NCBI GenBank assembly: GCA_001799615.1
Contig: MGTU01000011.1
Span: 33,126 to 97,125 of the forward strand
Direction of reading: 5' to 3'
DNA from: Elusimicrobia bacterium GWA2_61_42
GTDB taxonomy: Bacteria > Elusimicrobiota > Elusimicrobia > Elusimicrobiales > UBA9959
DNA length: 64,000 nt
Shown here: positions 15,072 through 24,386 of the stretch, piece after piece
Layout: each line of letters begins with the position of its first letter
How positions within the stretch are numbered: the first letter of the stretch is position 1
Notes under the pieces: model-generated
The model's database searches: none
Told to the model about the DNA's origin: nothing
What the model saw: the letters and a program-made list of their open reading frames with translations, nothing else
Made by a program: the position numbers and the translations under genes

Positions 15072-16229
15072 CTAGCCGAAAAGGTAGAGCTCTTCTTCGG
15101 CGCGGGTGATGCCGGTGTACAGCCAGCGGCGCCACATCTCGTCGTCCATCTGCGCGAAGCGCTCCTCGAACATGATCACTTTCTTCGCCTGGCTGCCCTG
15201 GGCTTTGTGCACGGTCAGAGCGTAGCCGAAGTCGAACAGGTCGCCCAGCATGGCGAGCTGCCGGTCCTTGGTGAAGTTCACGCCGGTTTTGGCGTTGAAC
15301 TGCGGCGCGTAGATAAGGCCCTCGTAGGGCTTCTCGCGGTCGTCCAGCCGGATCTCGGCCTGGTACCAGTCTTTCTGTGCCGGGACTATGCTGGTAATGG
15401 TGCCCAGCATCCCGTTGAAAATGGCCTTCTTGTGGTTGTTCCTGAGGCAGATCACGCGGTCGCCGCCGGCGGGGTTCGGGCTCTCGTAGCCGCGGTTGGC
15501 GCGGATATGCTGGTTGAGCCGGTTGCGGGTGTTGTTGTAGCCGCAGAGGATCAGCGTGTCCGGCGAATAGCATTCCAGGAGTTCCCCCGACTTCTCCTGG
15601 GCGTCGGGGTCCTCTTTCAAATATTTGTATACGCCGACGCCGTACTTTTTGGGCGGCACTATGCCGGTGGTGCGGGCGAACTCGGAAACCGTGATGATGG
15701 GGTTCTCGGCGGCCTGCCTGTGGATCTGAGTGAGCAGCAGCTGCGGCTTCTCCATCAGGTTGAACTTGCCGGAGATGGGCGGCAGCTGGCCGTGGTCGCC
15801 CACGGCGATGATGGGGATGTTGTAGGAAAGCAGGTCGTTCCAGATGAGCCCGTCCACCATGGAGGCTTCGTCCACGATTATGAGGTGCCGCTCCAGCGCG
15901 TCCTTCTTGTCCCAGCCGGCTATCAGCCCGTCGGCTTCCCTGGGCGTGTAGATAAGGCCGTGGATAGTGCTGACCGAATCCTTAACGCTGAGGGCGCCGG
16001 CTTCCTTCAGCTTGTTCTTGAGGTTCTGCGCGGCCTTGCCGGTATAGCTGCAGAAGGCCAGCTTGACGTTCTTGTCCAGCTTTAAAAGCTCGTTCTTGAA
16101 AATGGCGATCAGCGTGGTCTTGCCGGTGCCGGCGTAGCCGCCCAGCGTTATGAATTGGGCCTTCTCCGGGTCTTTGTACCAGGCCAGGAGTTTCGCCAGC
16201 GCTTTCTGTTGATCGTCGGATAGTTCCAT
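15072..16229 (-). CDS. Superfamily 1 DNA helicase, RecD/Dda-like
   Basis: 385 residues, a compact 5'-3' type SF1 helicase. Walker A GYAGTGKTT at about 31-39, motif Ia-like AFCSYTGKAAQNLKNKL, Walker B IIVDEASMVD, motif III VGDHGQLPPI, a UvrD_C_2-type end with ALTVHKAQGSQ, and final arginine motif YTGITRAEE. The size fits phage Dda or the helicase core of RecD2, without an N-terminal extension. Probably DNA repair or recombination. Stands alone between tRNA-Arg and rlmN; 27 bases separate it from rlmN, so they may share a transcript. Confidence 0.9.
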   Translation of the reverse strand: MELSDDQQKALAKLLAWYKDPEKAQFITLGGYAGTGKTTLIAIFKNELLKLDKNVKLAFCSYTGKAAQNLKNKLKEAGALSVKDSVSTIHGLIYTPREADGLIAGWDKKDALERHLIIVDEASMVDGLIWNDLLSYNIPIIAVGDHGQLPPISGKFNLMEKPQLLLTQIHRQAAENPIITVSEFARTTGIVPPKKYGVGVYKYLKEDPDAQEKSGELLECYSPDTLILCGYNNTRNRLNQHIRANRGYESPNPAGGDRVICLRNNHKKAIFNGMLGTITSIVPAQKDWYQAEIRLDDREKPYEGLIYAPQFNAKTGVNFTKDRQLAMLGDLFDFGYALTVHKAQGSQAKKVIMFEERFAQMDDEMWRRWLYTGITRAEEELYLFG

Positions 16230-16256
16230 TTATACTTCGGAGAGAACGGCCGGTCT

Positions 16257-17285
16257 CTAGGCCCCGGCCGCCAGCTGGCCGCAGGCGGCGGCGATGTCGG
16301 AGCCTTTCTCGCGGCGCAGGTGCGTGCGGATGCCGGCTTCCACCAGGATCTTCTGGAATTCCTTGGCTTTCTCTATGCGGCCGGGCGTGTACGGCGCGGC
16401 CGCGGGGCCGGGGTTGTACATGATCAGGTTGACCTTGCAGTTCAGGTCCTTGATGAGGGCCAGGAGCTTCTGGGCGTACTCCGGGGAGTCGTTGAGCCCG
16501 TCGAAGAAAATATATTCGAAGAACACGGACTTCTTGGTGCGGTCGCCGTAATAGCGCGCGGCGCCGATGACCTGCCGCAGGTCGTATTTGCGGCTCATGG
16601 GCGCCAGCTCGGCGCGCTGCGCCTCGTCCGCGGTTATCAGCGACACCGCCAGCCGGACGCCCATGTGCGAGTCGGCCAGTTCGCGGATCACGGGCACCAC
16701 GCCCACGGTGGAAACGGTGATGCTGCTCTGCGGGAAGTTGTGGCCCTTGTTGTCCGAGAGGATCATGATGGCTTTCTTGACCTTGGCCCAGTTCAGGAAA
16801 GGCTCGCCCATGCCCATGAAGACCACGCTGTCTATAGGCTTGCCGGCTTCGCGGCGGCAGGCCACGAACTGCGCTATGATCTCGGCGGGCTTGAGGTCCC
16901 GCTTCAGGCCGAGCGCGCCGGTGGCGCAGAAGGTGCAGCCGCAGGCGCAGCCGACCTGGGAAGAGATGCAGGCGGAGACGGTGTTCTTGTTGAACAGGAT
17001 GACGCTCTCCGCCCTGGCGCCGTCGGGGAAAGTGAGGAGCAGCTTGATGGTGCCGTCCAGCTTGGAGACCAGTTTCTCTACTTTGGGAAAGGCCGCCAGG
17101 GAGTATTTGTCCTGCAGCTTCTTAACTAGTTCCGGCCGCACTCCTGACATGGCTTCGAAGGTCGCGACGCCTTTTTTATGCAGGCAGTTGAAGACCCGGT
17201 CGGCCTTGGTGCCTTTTTCGCCCAGCGCCGTAATGGCGCCGGCCAGTTCCTGCCTGGTAAAATCCCTGATATCCGGTTTTGTCAT
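16257..17285 (-). CDS. rlmN: 23S rRNA/tRNA adenine-C2 methyltransferase RlmN
   Basis: Radical SAM enzyme that methylates A2503 of 23S rRNA and A37 of some tRNAs. 342 residues, normal length. Radical SAM cluster cysteines C113, C117 and C120 are in VGCACGCTFC. C106 (SACISSQ) and C335 (IAAACGQL) correspond to the two catalytic cysteines of the family. The segment VVFMGMGEPFLN is also diagnostic. Read divergently from the TPR-glycosyltransferase. Confidence 0.97.
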   Translation of the reverse strand: MTKPDIRDFTRQELAGAITALGEKGTKADRVFNCLHKKGVATFEAMSGVRPELVKKLQDKYSLAAFPKVEKLVSKLDGTIKLLLTFPDGARAESVILFNKNTVSACISSQVGCACGCTFCATGALGLKRDLKPAEIIAQFVACRREAGKPIDSVVFMGMGEPFLNWAKVKKAIMILSDNKGHNFPQSSITVSTVGVVPVIRELADSHMGVRLAVSLITADEAQRAELAPMSRKYDLRQVIGAARYYGDRTKKSVFFEYIFFDGLNDSPEYAQKLLALIKDLNCKVNLIMYNPGPAAAPYTPGRIEKAKEFQKILVEAGIRTHLRREKGSDIAAACGQLAAGA

Positions 17286-17425
17286 GTTCAGTCCATAGCC
17301 GATCGTTTACCAGTTCAATTTTACAAGTTATTGCCCCCCCGTTCCTAATCCCGGGCCGGCCCGTCAGGGTGCCGGTATTTTTTGTAGAATTTTCGTGGTT
17401 AACTCAAACCGGGCGGGGTCACCTC

Positions 17426-18748
17426 ATGGCGGCAACAGAAACTTACCAGAAGCTCAATGATACCGGGATAAAGGCCCTGGCGGCGGGAGACCGCGTGAAG
17501 GCGGAGCGCCTGTTCCTCGAAGCTATTTCCCTGGACCCGGCCAATCTTTCCGCTTATATGAACCTGATCTCCGGCCATCTCTCCGGCAAGGCCTATAATA
17601 AAGCCCTCATCGTCCTGGGCCTCATGCGCGCCAGGTGCAACCCCGCCCAGCTCGCCATGGCCGCGGCCGACGTGAAAAGCGTGGAGACCATGGCCTCCTG
17701 CGCGATAAAGGAACGCTGCCTGCTCGTCAGCCTCAGCGGCACTTTCGAAAGCCGCCTGTTCGCCTTGACCTGCGCGGATCACTTCGGGCGCCGCGGCGAC
17801 GCCCTGCTGGACATCGCCATGCCCCGGCAGCAGCATTTTTCGAAGCTGGAGCCGTCCGAATTTTTGTACGGCAAAAGGCTGCCGGTGGAGCAGGCCGGCT
17901 GTTTCGACGGGATCACCGGGGCTGACTACGACTCCCTGCTCTTCGTGGATTTTCCCGAGACCGCCTGCCTGGACCTGTTCTGCCGCCTGCTGGAGCTCAA
18001 GGGACCCAAAAAAATATTCGTAAGCCTGCGCCTGGCCCCTCCCAAGGGCGCTTCGGCGGCTTCGGACCTGGTGGCCTACAGGAAACTGTTCCGGGGGCTG
18101 GACGGGCTGTTCATGCTGGAGCACGACACCGCGGCCGCCAACGCCAGGTACGGCGTTCCGGCGCGCAAACTGTTCAAATATATGTTCTCGGTCAACACGG
18201 ATTACTACGCGCCTCTCAAAGGCGATCCCCTGCCTTACCTGGTCTCCGCCGGCACGGCGGCCAGGGATTACGGCGCCCTGCTCGACGCCGTGAAAGGGCT
18301 GGGCGTAAAGCTCAGGATCTATACCGACCTGGACCTGAAGCAGCCGAAGGCGGGCGGCGCGGATGTGGCGGTGAGCAGGCTGAGCGGCAACCATGAGCTG
18401 CTCAGGCAGGAGCTTGCCGCCGCCCAAGCCGTAGTTATCCCTTTCAAACCAGCCGTCAGCCCGGCCGCCAATTCCATCCTTACCATGGCCATGTCCCTCG
18501 GCAAAGTAGTTCTCACCAACAGGACGGAAGCGCTGGCCGAGCTGGTCAAAGACGGGGTGAACGGTTTTTTCTACGATGAAAAAGTGCCGGGGGACCTGCG
18601 CAAAAAGATCCGGCAGCTCCTGGCCCTTAAGAAGGAGCGCCGCGACCTTATCGGCGGGCGCGCAAGGGAAACCGTGCTGGCCAAGGCGGATTACCGCGAT
18701 CTCGCGCGTAAAGTCCACGCGGCGTTGCGCGGCAAACCGCGGCTGTAG
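17426..18748 (+). CDS. TPR-glycosyltransferase fusion
   Basis: 440 residues from ATG 17426, preceded by GGCGGGG; the earlier in-frame start at 17279 would overlap rlmN. Residues 1-100 hold TPR-like helices (GIKALAAGDRVKAERLFLEA, then ISLDPANLSAYMNLISGHL). The rest resembles a GT-B glycosyltransferase, and its C-terminal part (AMSLGKVVLTNRTEALAELV, KDGVNGFFYDEKVP) matches the nucleotide-sugar-binding side of family 4 enzymes. The acceptor is unknown; TPR-linked enzymes of this kind often modify proteins or surface glycans. The 140-base gap to rlmN holds no clear gene. Confidence 0.75.
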   Translation: MAATETYQKLNDTGIKALAAGDRVKAERLFLEAISLDPANLSAYMNLISGHLSGKAYNKALIVLGLMRARCNPAQLAMAAADVKSVETMASCAIKERCLLVSLSGTFESRLFALTCADHFGRRGDALLDIAMPRQQHFSKLEPSEFLYGKRLPVEQAGCFDGITGADYDSLLFVDFPETACLDLFCRLLELKGPKKIFVSLRLAPPKGASAASDLVAYRKLFRGLDGLFMLEHDTAAANARYGVPARKLFKYMFSVNTDYYAPLKGDPLPYLVSAGTAARDYGALLDAVKGLGVKLRIYTDLDLKQPKAGGADVAVSRLSGNHELLRQELAAAQAVVIPFKPAVSPAANSILTMAMSLGKVVLTNRTEALAELVKDGVNGFFYDEKVPGDLRKKIRQLLALKKERRDLIGGRARETVLAKADYRDLARKVHAALRGKPRL

Positions 18749-18805
18749 CCTCCCCGGCCGGCCGTCCCCGACGGAGCGGCGATTATTATATAATAGGGTT
18801 AAAGT

Positions 18806-19612
18806 ATGGCTAAAGGGGCGTCCTCATTTTTATTTCTGATCCTGCTGGCGGCCGGCGGCTGTGCCGACCGCTACGAGGACGCCGTGGTGCTGGAAGAGCA
18901 GGGCCGGTTCCTGAAAGCGGCGGCCAAATACAAGGCCTTCGCGCTGGAGAACCCCAAAGCCGCCGACGCCCCCAAAGCGCTGCTGGCCGCCGCGAACCTT
19001 TACGCCCTCAAGCTGGGCGTCTGCCACGAGTCCAAGCCGCTGCTGGAGCGGCTGGCCAGGGACTATCCGTCTTTCAACATGCCGGAGGACGTCTTCCGCC
19101 GCATCTTCGTCTGTCCCGATTATTTCCCCGCCGGCCCGGGCCTGAAATGGACCTACGGCGACTCCCAGACGCTGGGCAAAAACGCCAGGCAGGAAGTGGC
19201 GGTCGTGGACCACACTTCCCGGGGCGCGGTCATCAGCAGCGCTTTTTACGCCGGCCGGTCCCTCGTCAGCCGCCAGAAAAAGGCCTACCGCTTTTCCTCC
19301 ATGAACTTCATGGAGCGCCAGGACCGCGGCGAGACGCTGATCCTGAATTACCCGCTGGAGACGGGCAAAGCCTGGACCTCCTCCGGGCCGGAGGGCCGCC
19401 TGGAGTTCCGCGTGGAAGCGACAGGACAGAAGGTGAAGGTCAAGGCCGGGGAATTCGCGGGCTGCGTCAAGATCCGCCGCCGCTCCCCCGGCATGCCGTC
19501 GTGGATCCTGGAATATTACGCGCCCTGGACCGGCAAGGTCCTCACGTCGGTAGCCGGCAAAGGCTTTGAGAACCGGGTAACGGAACTGCTGTCCTATGAA
19601 GAAAAAAAATAA
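18806..19612 (+). CDS. Lipoprotein with TPR-like N-terminal region
   Basis: 268 residues. Signal peptide with lipobox LAAGGC (Cys at 19), then TPR-like helices (LEEQGRFLKAAAKYKAFALE, KALLAAANLYALKLG), then a beta-rich region that contains KWTYGDSQTLGKN and LEFRVEATGQKVKVKAGEF. The C-terminal half resembles the beta-sheet domain of other uncharacterised lipoproteins. Probably anchored in the periplasm or outer membrane. A TATAAT box at 18789-18794 suggests a leader of only about 5 bases. Overlaps the nuclease gene by 17 bases. Confidence 0.7.
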   Translation: MAKGASSFLFLILLAAGGCADRYEDAVVLEEQGRFLKAAAKYKAFALENPKAADAPKALLAAANLYALKLGVCHESKPLLERLARDYPSFNMPEDVFRRIFVCPDYFPAGPGLKWTYGDSQTLGKNARQEVAVVDHTSRGAVISSAFYAGRSLVSRQKKAYRFSSMNFMERQDRGETLILNYPLETGKAWTSSGPEGRLEFRVEATGQKVKVKAGEFAGCVKIRRRSPGMPSWILEYYAPWTGKVLTSVAGKGFENRVTELLSYEEKK

Positions 19613-20864
19613 CGAGCCCGACCCCGCCGCCGTCCCCGGGCTTTTCGGCGACATCATCCCCTCCCCGGCCCCGCCCAGGAAGGACGGGCTGCTCTCCTTC
19701 TCCTATTCCAAGATGTCGCTTTACGAGGAATGCCCCCTGAAGTACAAGTTCAAGTACATCGACAAGATCAAGGAAGAACCCAAGTTCTACTTCGCTTTCG
19801 GCAACAGCATCCACACCGCGCTGGAATTCCTGTACTCGGTCAAAGCGCCGCCTTTCCCCTCGCTCGAGGAATTGCTGGAGGCTTTCCGGCAGGACTGGAA
19901 CCAGAAATCCTACCTGGAAAAAGGCTACCGCGCGCCGCAGAAGGCCGAGGACGACTACCAGAAAGGCCTGGCGATGCTGAAGGCCTATTACGAACATAAC
20001 CGCGCCGCTTTCAAGCCGCCGTTCCTGGTGGAATATTCCACCGACGTGGAAGTGGACGGCCTGCTGGTGCGCACCATCTCCGACCGCATCGAGCACCTGG
20101 GCGGCGGCGAAATAGTGATCATAGACTACAAGACCGGCAAGGACGTGAAGCGCCAGCCGCTGCAGCTGTACATGTACCAGAAGATCAGCGAGCTGGACCC
20201 CCGCCTGAAAGAAAAGATCGCCGAGACCTACGGCCAGCGCGTCAGCGCCGTAAAAGTGCGCCAGCTGCTGTACTACCATGTGCCGACCCTGAAGGAATAT
20301 ACGTTCGAGCGCGCCGACGACAAGGAGATAGGCGGTTTCTGGGAGCGCGTGCTGGGCGTGGCCGACGCCATAAAAGGCCTGAAGTTCGACCCTACCCCCG
20401 GCGAGCGCGCCTGCGCCTGGTGCGACTACAAGAGCCTGTGCCCCCACTTCTTCGGCGGCCAGCCCCGGCCGGCGGCGCAGCCCGCCGCCGTTACCGACAA
20501 TATCGAGGTGCTGGTGGACCGCTACGGGCGCCTTAAAGAAAAAATGGAGGAGATCCAGGCCCAGCTCGCCGAAGTGGCCGACAGCATAGGCCGCTCCGCC
20601 AGGGACGGCGGCGAATACGCCGGCTCCTCGTACACCGCGCAGGTAAAGAAAAGCTCCAGGTGGGAATTCAGGGACCGCGAGGCCGTCATCGGCGTGCTCA
20701 ACCAGTTCGACCTCTACAAGAAGGCCCTCAGCCTCACCCTGACCGGCATTACCGGCGTGCTGGAGAGCGACGACCTCCCGGAGGCTGCCCGCAAAAAACT
20801 CCTCGATCAGGCCGTAAAAAAAACCGGCTACGACATCAAGATCACCAAAAAGCCCGGCGCGTAA
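19596..20864 (+). CDS. PD-(D/E)XK nuclease with Cas4/AddB-type iron-sulfur cysteines
   Basis: 422 residues. RecB-family nuclease core: His73 in FGNSIHTALE, Asp163 in ISDRIE, Asp177 and Lys179 in IDYKTGK, and the QLxxY-type motif (Q190). Four cysteines, C46 (EECPLKY) and C273/C276/C282 (CAWCDYKSLC), bracket the core as in the Fe-S cluster of Cas4 and AddB. About 130 further residues follow, with a coiled-coil stretch (RYGRLKEKMEEIQAQLAEVA). Likely a DNA repair or recombination nuclease. No cas gene, CRISPR array or helicase partner is adjacent. Confidence 0.9.
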   Translation: MKKKNNEPDPAAVPGLFGDIIPSPAPPRKDGLLSFSYSKMSLYEECPLKYKFKYIDKIKEEPKFYFAFGNSIHTALEFLYSVKAPPFPSLEELLEAFRQDWNQKSYLEKGYRAPQKAEDDYQKGLAMLKAYYEHNRAAFKPPFLVEYSTDVEVDGLLVRTISDRIEHLGGGEIVIIDYKTGKDVKRQPLQLYMYQKISELDPRLKEKIAETYGQRVSAVKVRQLLYYHVPTLKEYTFERADDKEIGGFWERVLGVADAIKGLKFDPTPGERACAWCDYKSLCPHFFGGQPRPAAQPAAVTDNIEVLVDRYGRLKEKMEEIQAQLAEVADSIGRSARDGGEYAGSSYTAQVKKSSRWEFRDREAVIGVLNQFDLYKKALSLTLTGITGVLESDDLPEAARKKLLDQAVKKTGYDIKITKKPGA

Positions 20865-20885
20865 GGGACCTCGGCCGCAACTAGT

Positions 20886-22382
20886 ATGCCTGAAAAATTT
20901 ATAATCGTGCTCGACCAGGGGAGCTCCAGCTCCCGCGCCCTCGCCTTCGACCTCGACGGCAATATCCGCTACAAGGCCCAGCGCAAGATAGAGGCCGCCT
21001 ACCCCTCCCCGGGCCGCGCGGAATACGACGCCGAAAAACTCTACCTCTCCCAGGCCGACAGCCTGGCCGAAGTCATGGCCAAGCTGCCGCCCGACGCCGA
21101 GGCCGCCGCCCTGGGCATCGCCGCCCAGCGCTCCACCGTAGTGTTCTGGGACAGAACCACCGGGGCCCCGCTCGCCCCCGCCCTGAGCTGGCAGGACGGC
21201 CGCGCCCTGGAGCTGCTCGCCAAGATCCCCCTCTCCAACACAAAGATCCACGACCTCACCGGCCTTTATAAAACGCCTTATTACAGCGCGTCCAAAATAG
21301 CCTGGGCCCTGGAGAATTACCCGGAGGTGAAGGCCGCCGCCGCGGAAAAGCGCCTGCTCATCGCGCCGGTGGCCACCTATGTGATCTGGCGGCTGTCGGG
21401 CGGCAAAAGCTTCGTCATAGACCCCTCCCAGGCCCAGCGCACACTGCTGTTCAACCTGCGCCGCCTGAAGTGGGAGCCGAAACTTCTTTCCGCTTTCGGG
21501 CTGGCCGCTGAGTTCCTGCCGGAAATAAAACCCAGCATCGGGCGCCTTTGCCACGTCGAGACCGCCGGCCGCCGCGTGCCGGTGACCGCCATGTTGGGCG
21601 ATCAGCAGGCCGCCATGCTGGGCCTTGGGCTGGAGACGCCCAATTCGGCCGCCCTCAATTACGGCACCGGGGCTTTCCTGCTGGTGAATACCGGCAGGCA
21701 GACCCTCAAGATCCGCGGCCTGCTCAATTCCTTCGGCTGGCAGGAAGGGAAGGGCAAGAAGAATATCTGTTATTTCACCGAGAGCACCGTGAATTCCGCC
21801 GGGACTTCCCTGGAATGGCTGCGCCAGAAGTTCGGGCTTTTCGAGGAGATCGGCGACGTGGACGGCATGTGCCGCAAGTCCAAAAACCGCCTGCACTGCC
21901 TGCCGGCCATCGGCGGGCTGGGCGCGCCGTACTGGGACTTCACCACCTTTACCACCTTCGCGGGCTTCTCCCCCCATTCCGACAAATACGACGTGGTGCG
22001 GGGCGTGACGGAGGGCATCGCCTACATGGTGGCCGACGCCTTCGACCTGGTAAAGAAAAAAGGCTTTAAGATCGCTGACCTCAAGGTTTCCGGCGGCCTC
22101 TCGAAGATAGACTGGCTGTTGCAGTTCCAGGCCGACATCACCGGCGCCCGCCTGACGGCGCTGGAGGAAAGCGAGGCCACGGCCATGGGCGCGGGGCTTG
22201 CCGCCGCCCGAGGGCTGGGCCTGGCCCCGCAGTGGACCGCCAAGGTCTCCAGCAGGGTGTTCGAGCCCGCCATAGGCGAGGAAGAGCGGCAGAACCTGAT
22301 AAAGGGCTGGCGCATCTTCGTAAAGGACATACGCCGCACCAGCCGGGACCTGCGCAAACTCAACATCCTGCCTCACGCTTAG
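20886..22382 (+). CDS. FGGY-family carbohydrate kinase, glycerol-kinase-like
   Basis: 498 residues. N-terminal ATPase-fold motif IVLDQGSSSSRALAFD, SWQDGRA at 101-107, catalytic base Asp239 in MLGDQQAAMLG as in GlpK, then LNYGTGAFLLVNTG and the C-terminal VSGGLSKIDWLLQFQADI. Phosphorylates a polyol or sugar; glycerol is the best guess because the GDQQAA and WQD motifs are of the GlpK type. The typical GlpK stretch W.D.R is replaced by WQDGRA, so specificity is not certain. No glpF or glpD neighbour. A bidirectional terminator follows. Confidence 0.85.
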   Translation: MPEKFIIVLDQGSSSSRALAFDLDGNIRYKAQRKIEAAYPSPGRAEYDAEKLYLSQADSLAEVMAKLPPDAEAAALGIAAQRSTVVFWDRTTGAPLAPALSWQDGRALELLAKIPLSNTKIHDLTGLYKTPYYSASKIAWALENYPEVKAAAAEKRLLIAPVATYVIWRLSGGKSFVIDPSQAQRTLLFNLRRLKWEPKLLSAFGLAAEFLPEIKPSIGRLCHVETAGRRVPVTAMLGDQQAAMLGLGLETPNSAALNYGTGAFLLVNTGRQTLKIRGLLNSFGWQEGKGKKNICYFTESTVNSAGTSLEWLRQKFGLFEEIGDVDGMCRKSKNRLHCLPAIGGLGAPYWDFTTFTTFAGFSPHSDKYDVVRGVTEGIAYMVADAFDLVKKKGFKIADLKVSGGLSKIDWLLQFQADITGARLTALEESEATAMGAGLAAARGLGLAPQWTAKVSSRVFEPAIGEEERQNLIKGWRIFVKDIRRTSRDLRKLNILPHA

Positions 22383-22398
22383 CCGGGAGCTGAAATAA

Positions 22399-22428
22399 AA
22401 AAGGACGGGCCTTAAGCCCGTCCTTTTC
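22399..22428. terminator. Bidirectional terminator between FGGY kinase and trxB
   Basis: GGACGGGC and GCCCGTCC form an 8-base-pair stem with loop CTTAA, flanked by A-run and TTTTCTTT. It works for both convergent genes. Confidence 0.93.
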
Positions 22429-22443
22429 TTTGGCGCGCTAAGG

Positions 22444-23382
22444 CTAGTTCTTGTTCTCTTCCAGGAACAGCAGCGCTTCCATGGCCGCCTTGCAGCCGGT
22501 GCCGGCGGCAACCACGGCCTGCTTGTAGCGGGTGTCCATCACGTCGCCAGCGGCGAAAACGCCGGGGACCGAGGCGGCGGTTTTCTCGTCCGTCACGATG
22601 TAGCCGGCCTCGTCGAGCGCCAGCTTGCCTTTGAAGGCCTCGGTGGCGGGCGTATGGCCTATGGCTATGAAGGCCCCGGTGACTTCCAGTCGGCGCACGG
22701 CGCCGGTCCTGACGTTCTTGAGGTTTACGGCGGCCAGCCTGGCCTCGCCGATGAATTCCTCCGGGATATGGTCGTAGATGATCTCCACTTTGGGGTTGGC
22801 GCGGAGTTTCTCCTGCAGGCGGAAGGAGGCGCGGAGCTTGTCGCGGCGGTGCACCAGGTATACCTTCGCCGCGAACTTGGTGAGGAAGAGCGCGTCCTCC
22901 GCGGCGGAATCCCCTCCCCCTATCACGCAGATCTCCTTGCCGCGGAAGAAGAAGCCGTCGCAGGTGGCGCAGCCGGAAACGCCCTTGCCGGTGAATTTCT
23001 GCTCCGAAGGGATCCCCAGCCACCTGGCCTGCGCGCCGGTGGCGATTATCACGGCGCCCGCTGTATACTCCTTGCCGCTGCCGGCCTTGAACCTGAACGG
23101 CCGCGCGGAAAGGTCGGCCCCGGTTATGGATTCCTGGAAGACCACGGCCCCCAGGCGCGTGACCTGCTTGATCATCCGCGTCATGAGGTCGGCCCCGGCC
23201 ACCGGGTCGATGAACCCGGGAAAATTCTCTATCTCCATCGTCTGCAGCAGCTGCCCGCCGGGCGCCACGCCGCCGAACAGCGCGGTGGCGGCCCCTCCTC
23301 GCGTGGCGTAAATGGCCGCGGTCAGCCCGGCGGGGCCGGACCCTATGATGACGATGTCGAAATCCGGCTTTTGGTCGGCCAT
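22444..23382 (-). CDS. trxB: Thioredoxin-disulfide reductase
   Basis: Transfers electrons from NADPH through FAD to thioredoxin. 312 residues. FAD-binding GSGPAGLTAAIYATR near residue 15, redox-active CATC with Cys138 and Cys141 in GVSGCATCDGFFF, NADPH-binding VIGGGDSAAEDALFL, and the C-terminal FAD motif PGVFAAGDVMDTRYKQ. Last gene of the AsmA-to-trxB minus-strand run; AAAGGA precedes the ATG. Confidence 0.97.
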   Translation of the reverse strand: MADQKPDFDIVIIGSGPAGLTAAIYATRGGAATALFGGVAPGGQLLQTMEIENFPGFIDPVAGADLMTRMIKQVTRLGAVVFQESITGADLSARPFRFKAGSGKEYTAGAVIIATGAQARWLGIPSEQKFTGKGVSGCATCDGFFFRGKEICVIGGGDSAAEDALFLTKFAAKVYLVHRRDKLRASFRLQEKLRANPKVEIIYDHIPEEFIGEARLAAVNLKNVRTGAVRRLEVTGAFIAIGHTPATEAFKGKLALDEAGYIVTDEKTAASVPGVFAAGDVMDTRYKQAVVAAGTGCKAAMEALLFLEENKN

Positions 23383-23395
23383 ATTGCTCTTTCCT

Positions 23396-23800
23396 TTATT
23401 TCTTGTAGGACGCCATCGAGGTGGGAGTTTCCCAGAAAGCGATCTTATGCACCGGCAGCTTGAGGTCGCGGGTTAAACAGGCGAAGATCAGCCCGGCCAG
23501 CACTTCCGCGGTCGGGTTCTCGTCCGTCAGGTAGCAGCGCTGTCCCTCTTTGGCGAGCACGGCGGCCAGGGGGTCGGCTTTCGCCAGGATGACCTTGTGG
23601 TCCAGGTTCTCGTCGAGCCAGAGTTTCACTTTCTTGCCCAGTTCGGTGAAATCCATCACCATCCTGTCGCCGTTGAGCTCGGCGGCTTTCAGGCTGACTT
23701 CCACCACGCCGTTGTGGCCGTGGAGGTTCTCGCATTTGCCCTTGTAGTTGAGCAGGCGGTGCCCGTAGGCCAGGTGAAAGGTTTTTTTGATCTTATACAT
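23396..23800 (-). CDS. queD: 6-carboxy-tetrahydropterin synthase QueD
   Basis: Second enzyme of queuosine/7-deazaguanine synthesis. 134 residues. Zinc ligands His14 (AYGHRL), His28 and His30 (CENLHGHN), catalytic Cys23, and the helix MVMDFTELGKKVKLWLDENLDHKVI. The C-terminal WETPTSMASY carries the substrate-binding Glu. AAGGAG lies upstream of the ATG. No queC, queE or queF is nearby in the window. Confidence 0.95.
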   Translation of the reverse strand: MYKIKKTFHLAYGHRLLNYKGKCENLHGHNGVVEVSLKAAELNGDRMVMDFTELGKKVKLWLDENLDHKVILAKADPLAAVLAKEGQRCYLTDENPTAEVLAGLIFACLTRDLKLPVHKIAFWETPTSMASYKK

Positions 23801-23828
23801 GTTCGAATTCGCTCCTTGCGCCGGCGCG

Positions 23829-24386
23829 TTAAAGCCCGGCTTTCTTCATGAACTTGCGGACCAGGTTCATGGACAGGCCTACCACGGTGTCGAAGCGGCC
23901 CTCTATCTTTTCTATGAAAAGGTCGCCGGTATCCTGTACGGCGTAGGCCCCGGCCTTGTCGTGGTGCTTGTACGCCAGGTCATGCAGTTCCGCCGGGGTC
24001 AGCCGGCGGGCTTTGCAGCGGGAAACTTCGCCGCCGGCCAGGAAGATGCCCTTGTCCAGCCAGATCAGGGCTACGCCGGTGTGGACGGCCTGCCAGGAGG
24101 CGTTCTGCAGGTTGAGCAGGCGCAGCGCGTCCTTGTGGCTGGCCGGCTTGCCCAGCACCTCGCCCTTACAGTAGACCAGCGTGTCGGAGCCGAGTACCGG
24201 CGAGCCGGGGTGCTTCAGCGCCACGCTGAGGGCTTTTTTGTAGGCCAGCTCCCGCACTATCAGGGCCGGCCTCTTATAGGCGCAGACCTCCTTGATATGG
24301 CTGGGGATCGTCCGGTACTTTATTCCGGCCCGGGTAAGGAGCAGCTTCCTTCTCGGGGATTTAGAGGCCAGTATGAGGGTGGGCAT
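23829..24386 (-). CDS. maf: Maf-like nucleotide pyrophosphatase
   Basis: 185 residues from the ATG at 24386, which overlaps the DUF4321 stop; an upstream in-frame start would run through that gene. Family motifs: LILASKSPRRKLLLTRAGI at the N-terminus, the GSDTLVYCKGEVLGKP loop and the conserved YKHHDKAGAYAVQDTGDLFI. Maf proteins hydrolyse dTTP/UTP or modified nucleotides; which subgroup this is cannot be said with confidence. Couples to the DUF4321 gene, a pairing seen in other bacteria. Confidence 0.93.
   Translation of the reverse strand: MPTLILASKSPRRKLLLTRAGIKYRTIPSHIKEVCAYKRPALIVRELAYKKALSVALKHPGSPVLGSDTLVYCKGEVLGKPASHKDALRLLNLQNASWQAVHTGVALIWLDKGIFLAGGEVSRCKARRLTPAELHDLAYKHHDKAGAYAVQDTGDLFIEKIEGRFDTVVGLSMNLVRKFMKKAGL

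Noticed and set aside
19542..22511. Very long open frame (nearly 1000 codons) on the minus strand
   Set aside because: Opposite to the nuclease and FGGY kinase genes, both with clear motifs. High GC leaves few stop codons on the opposite strand, and the translation has no motif.
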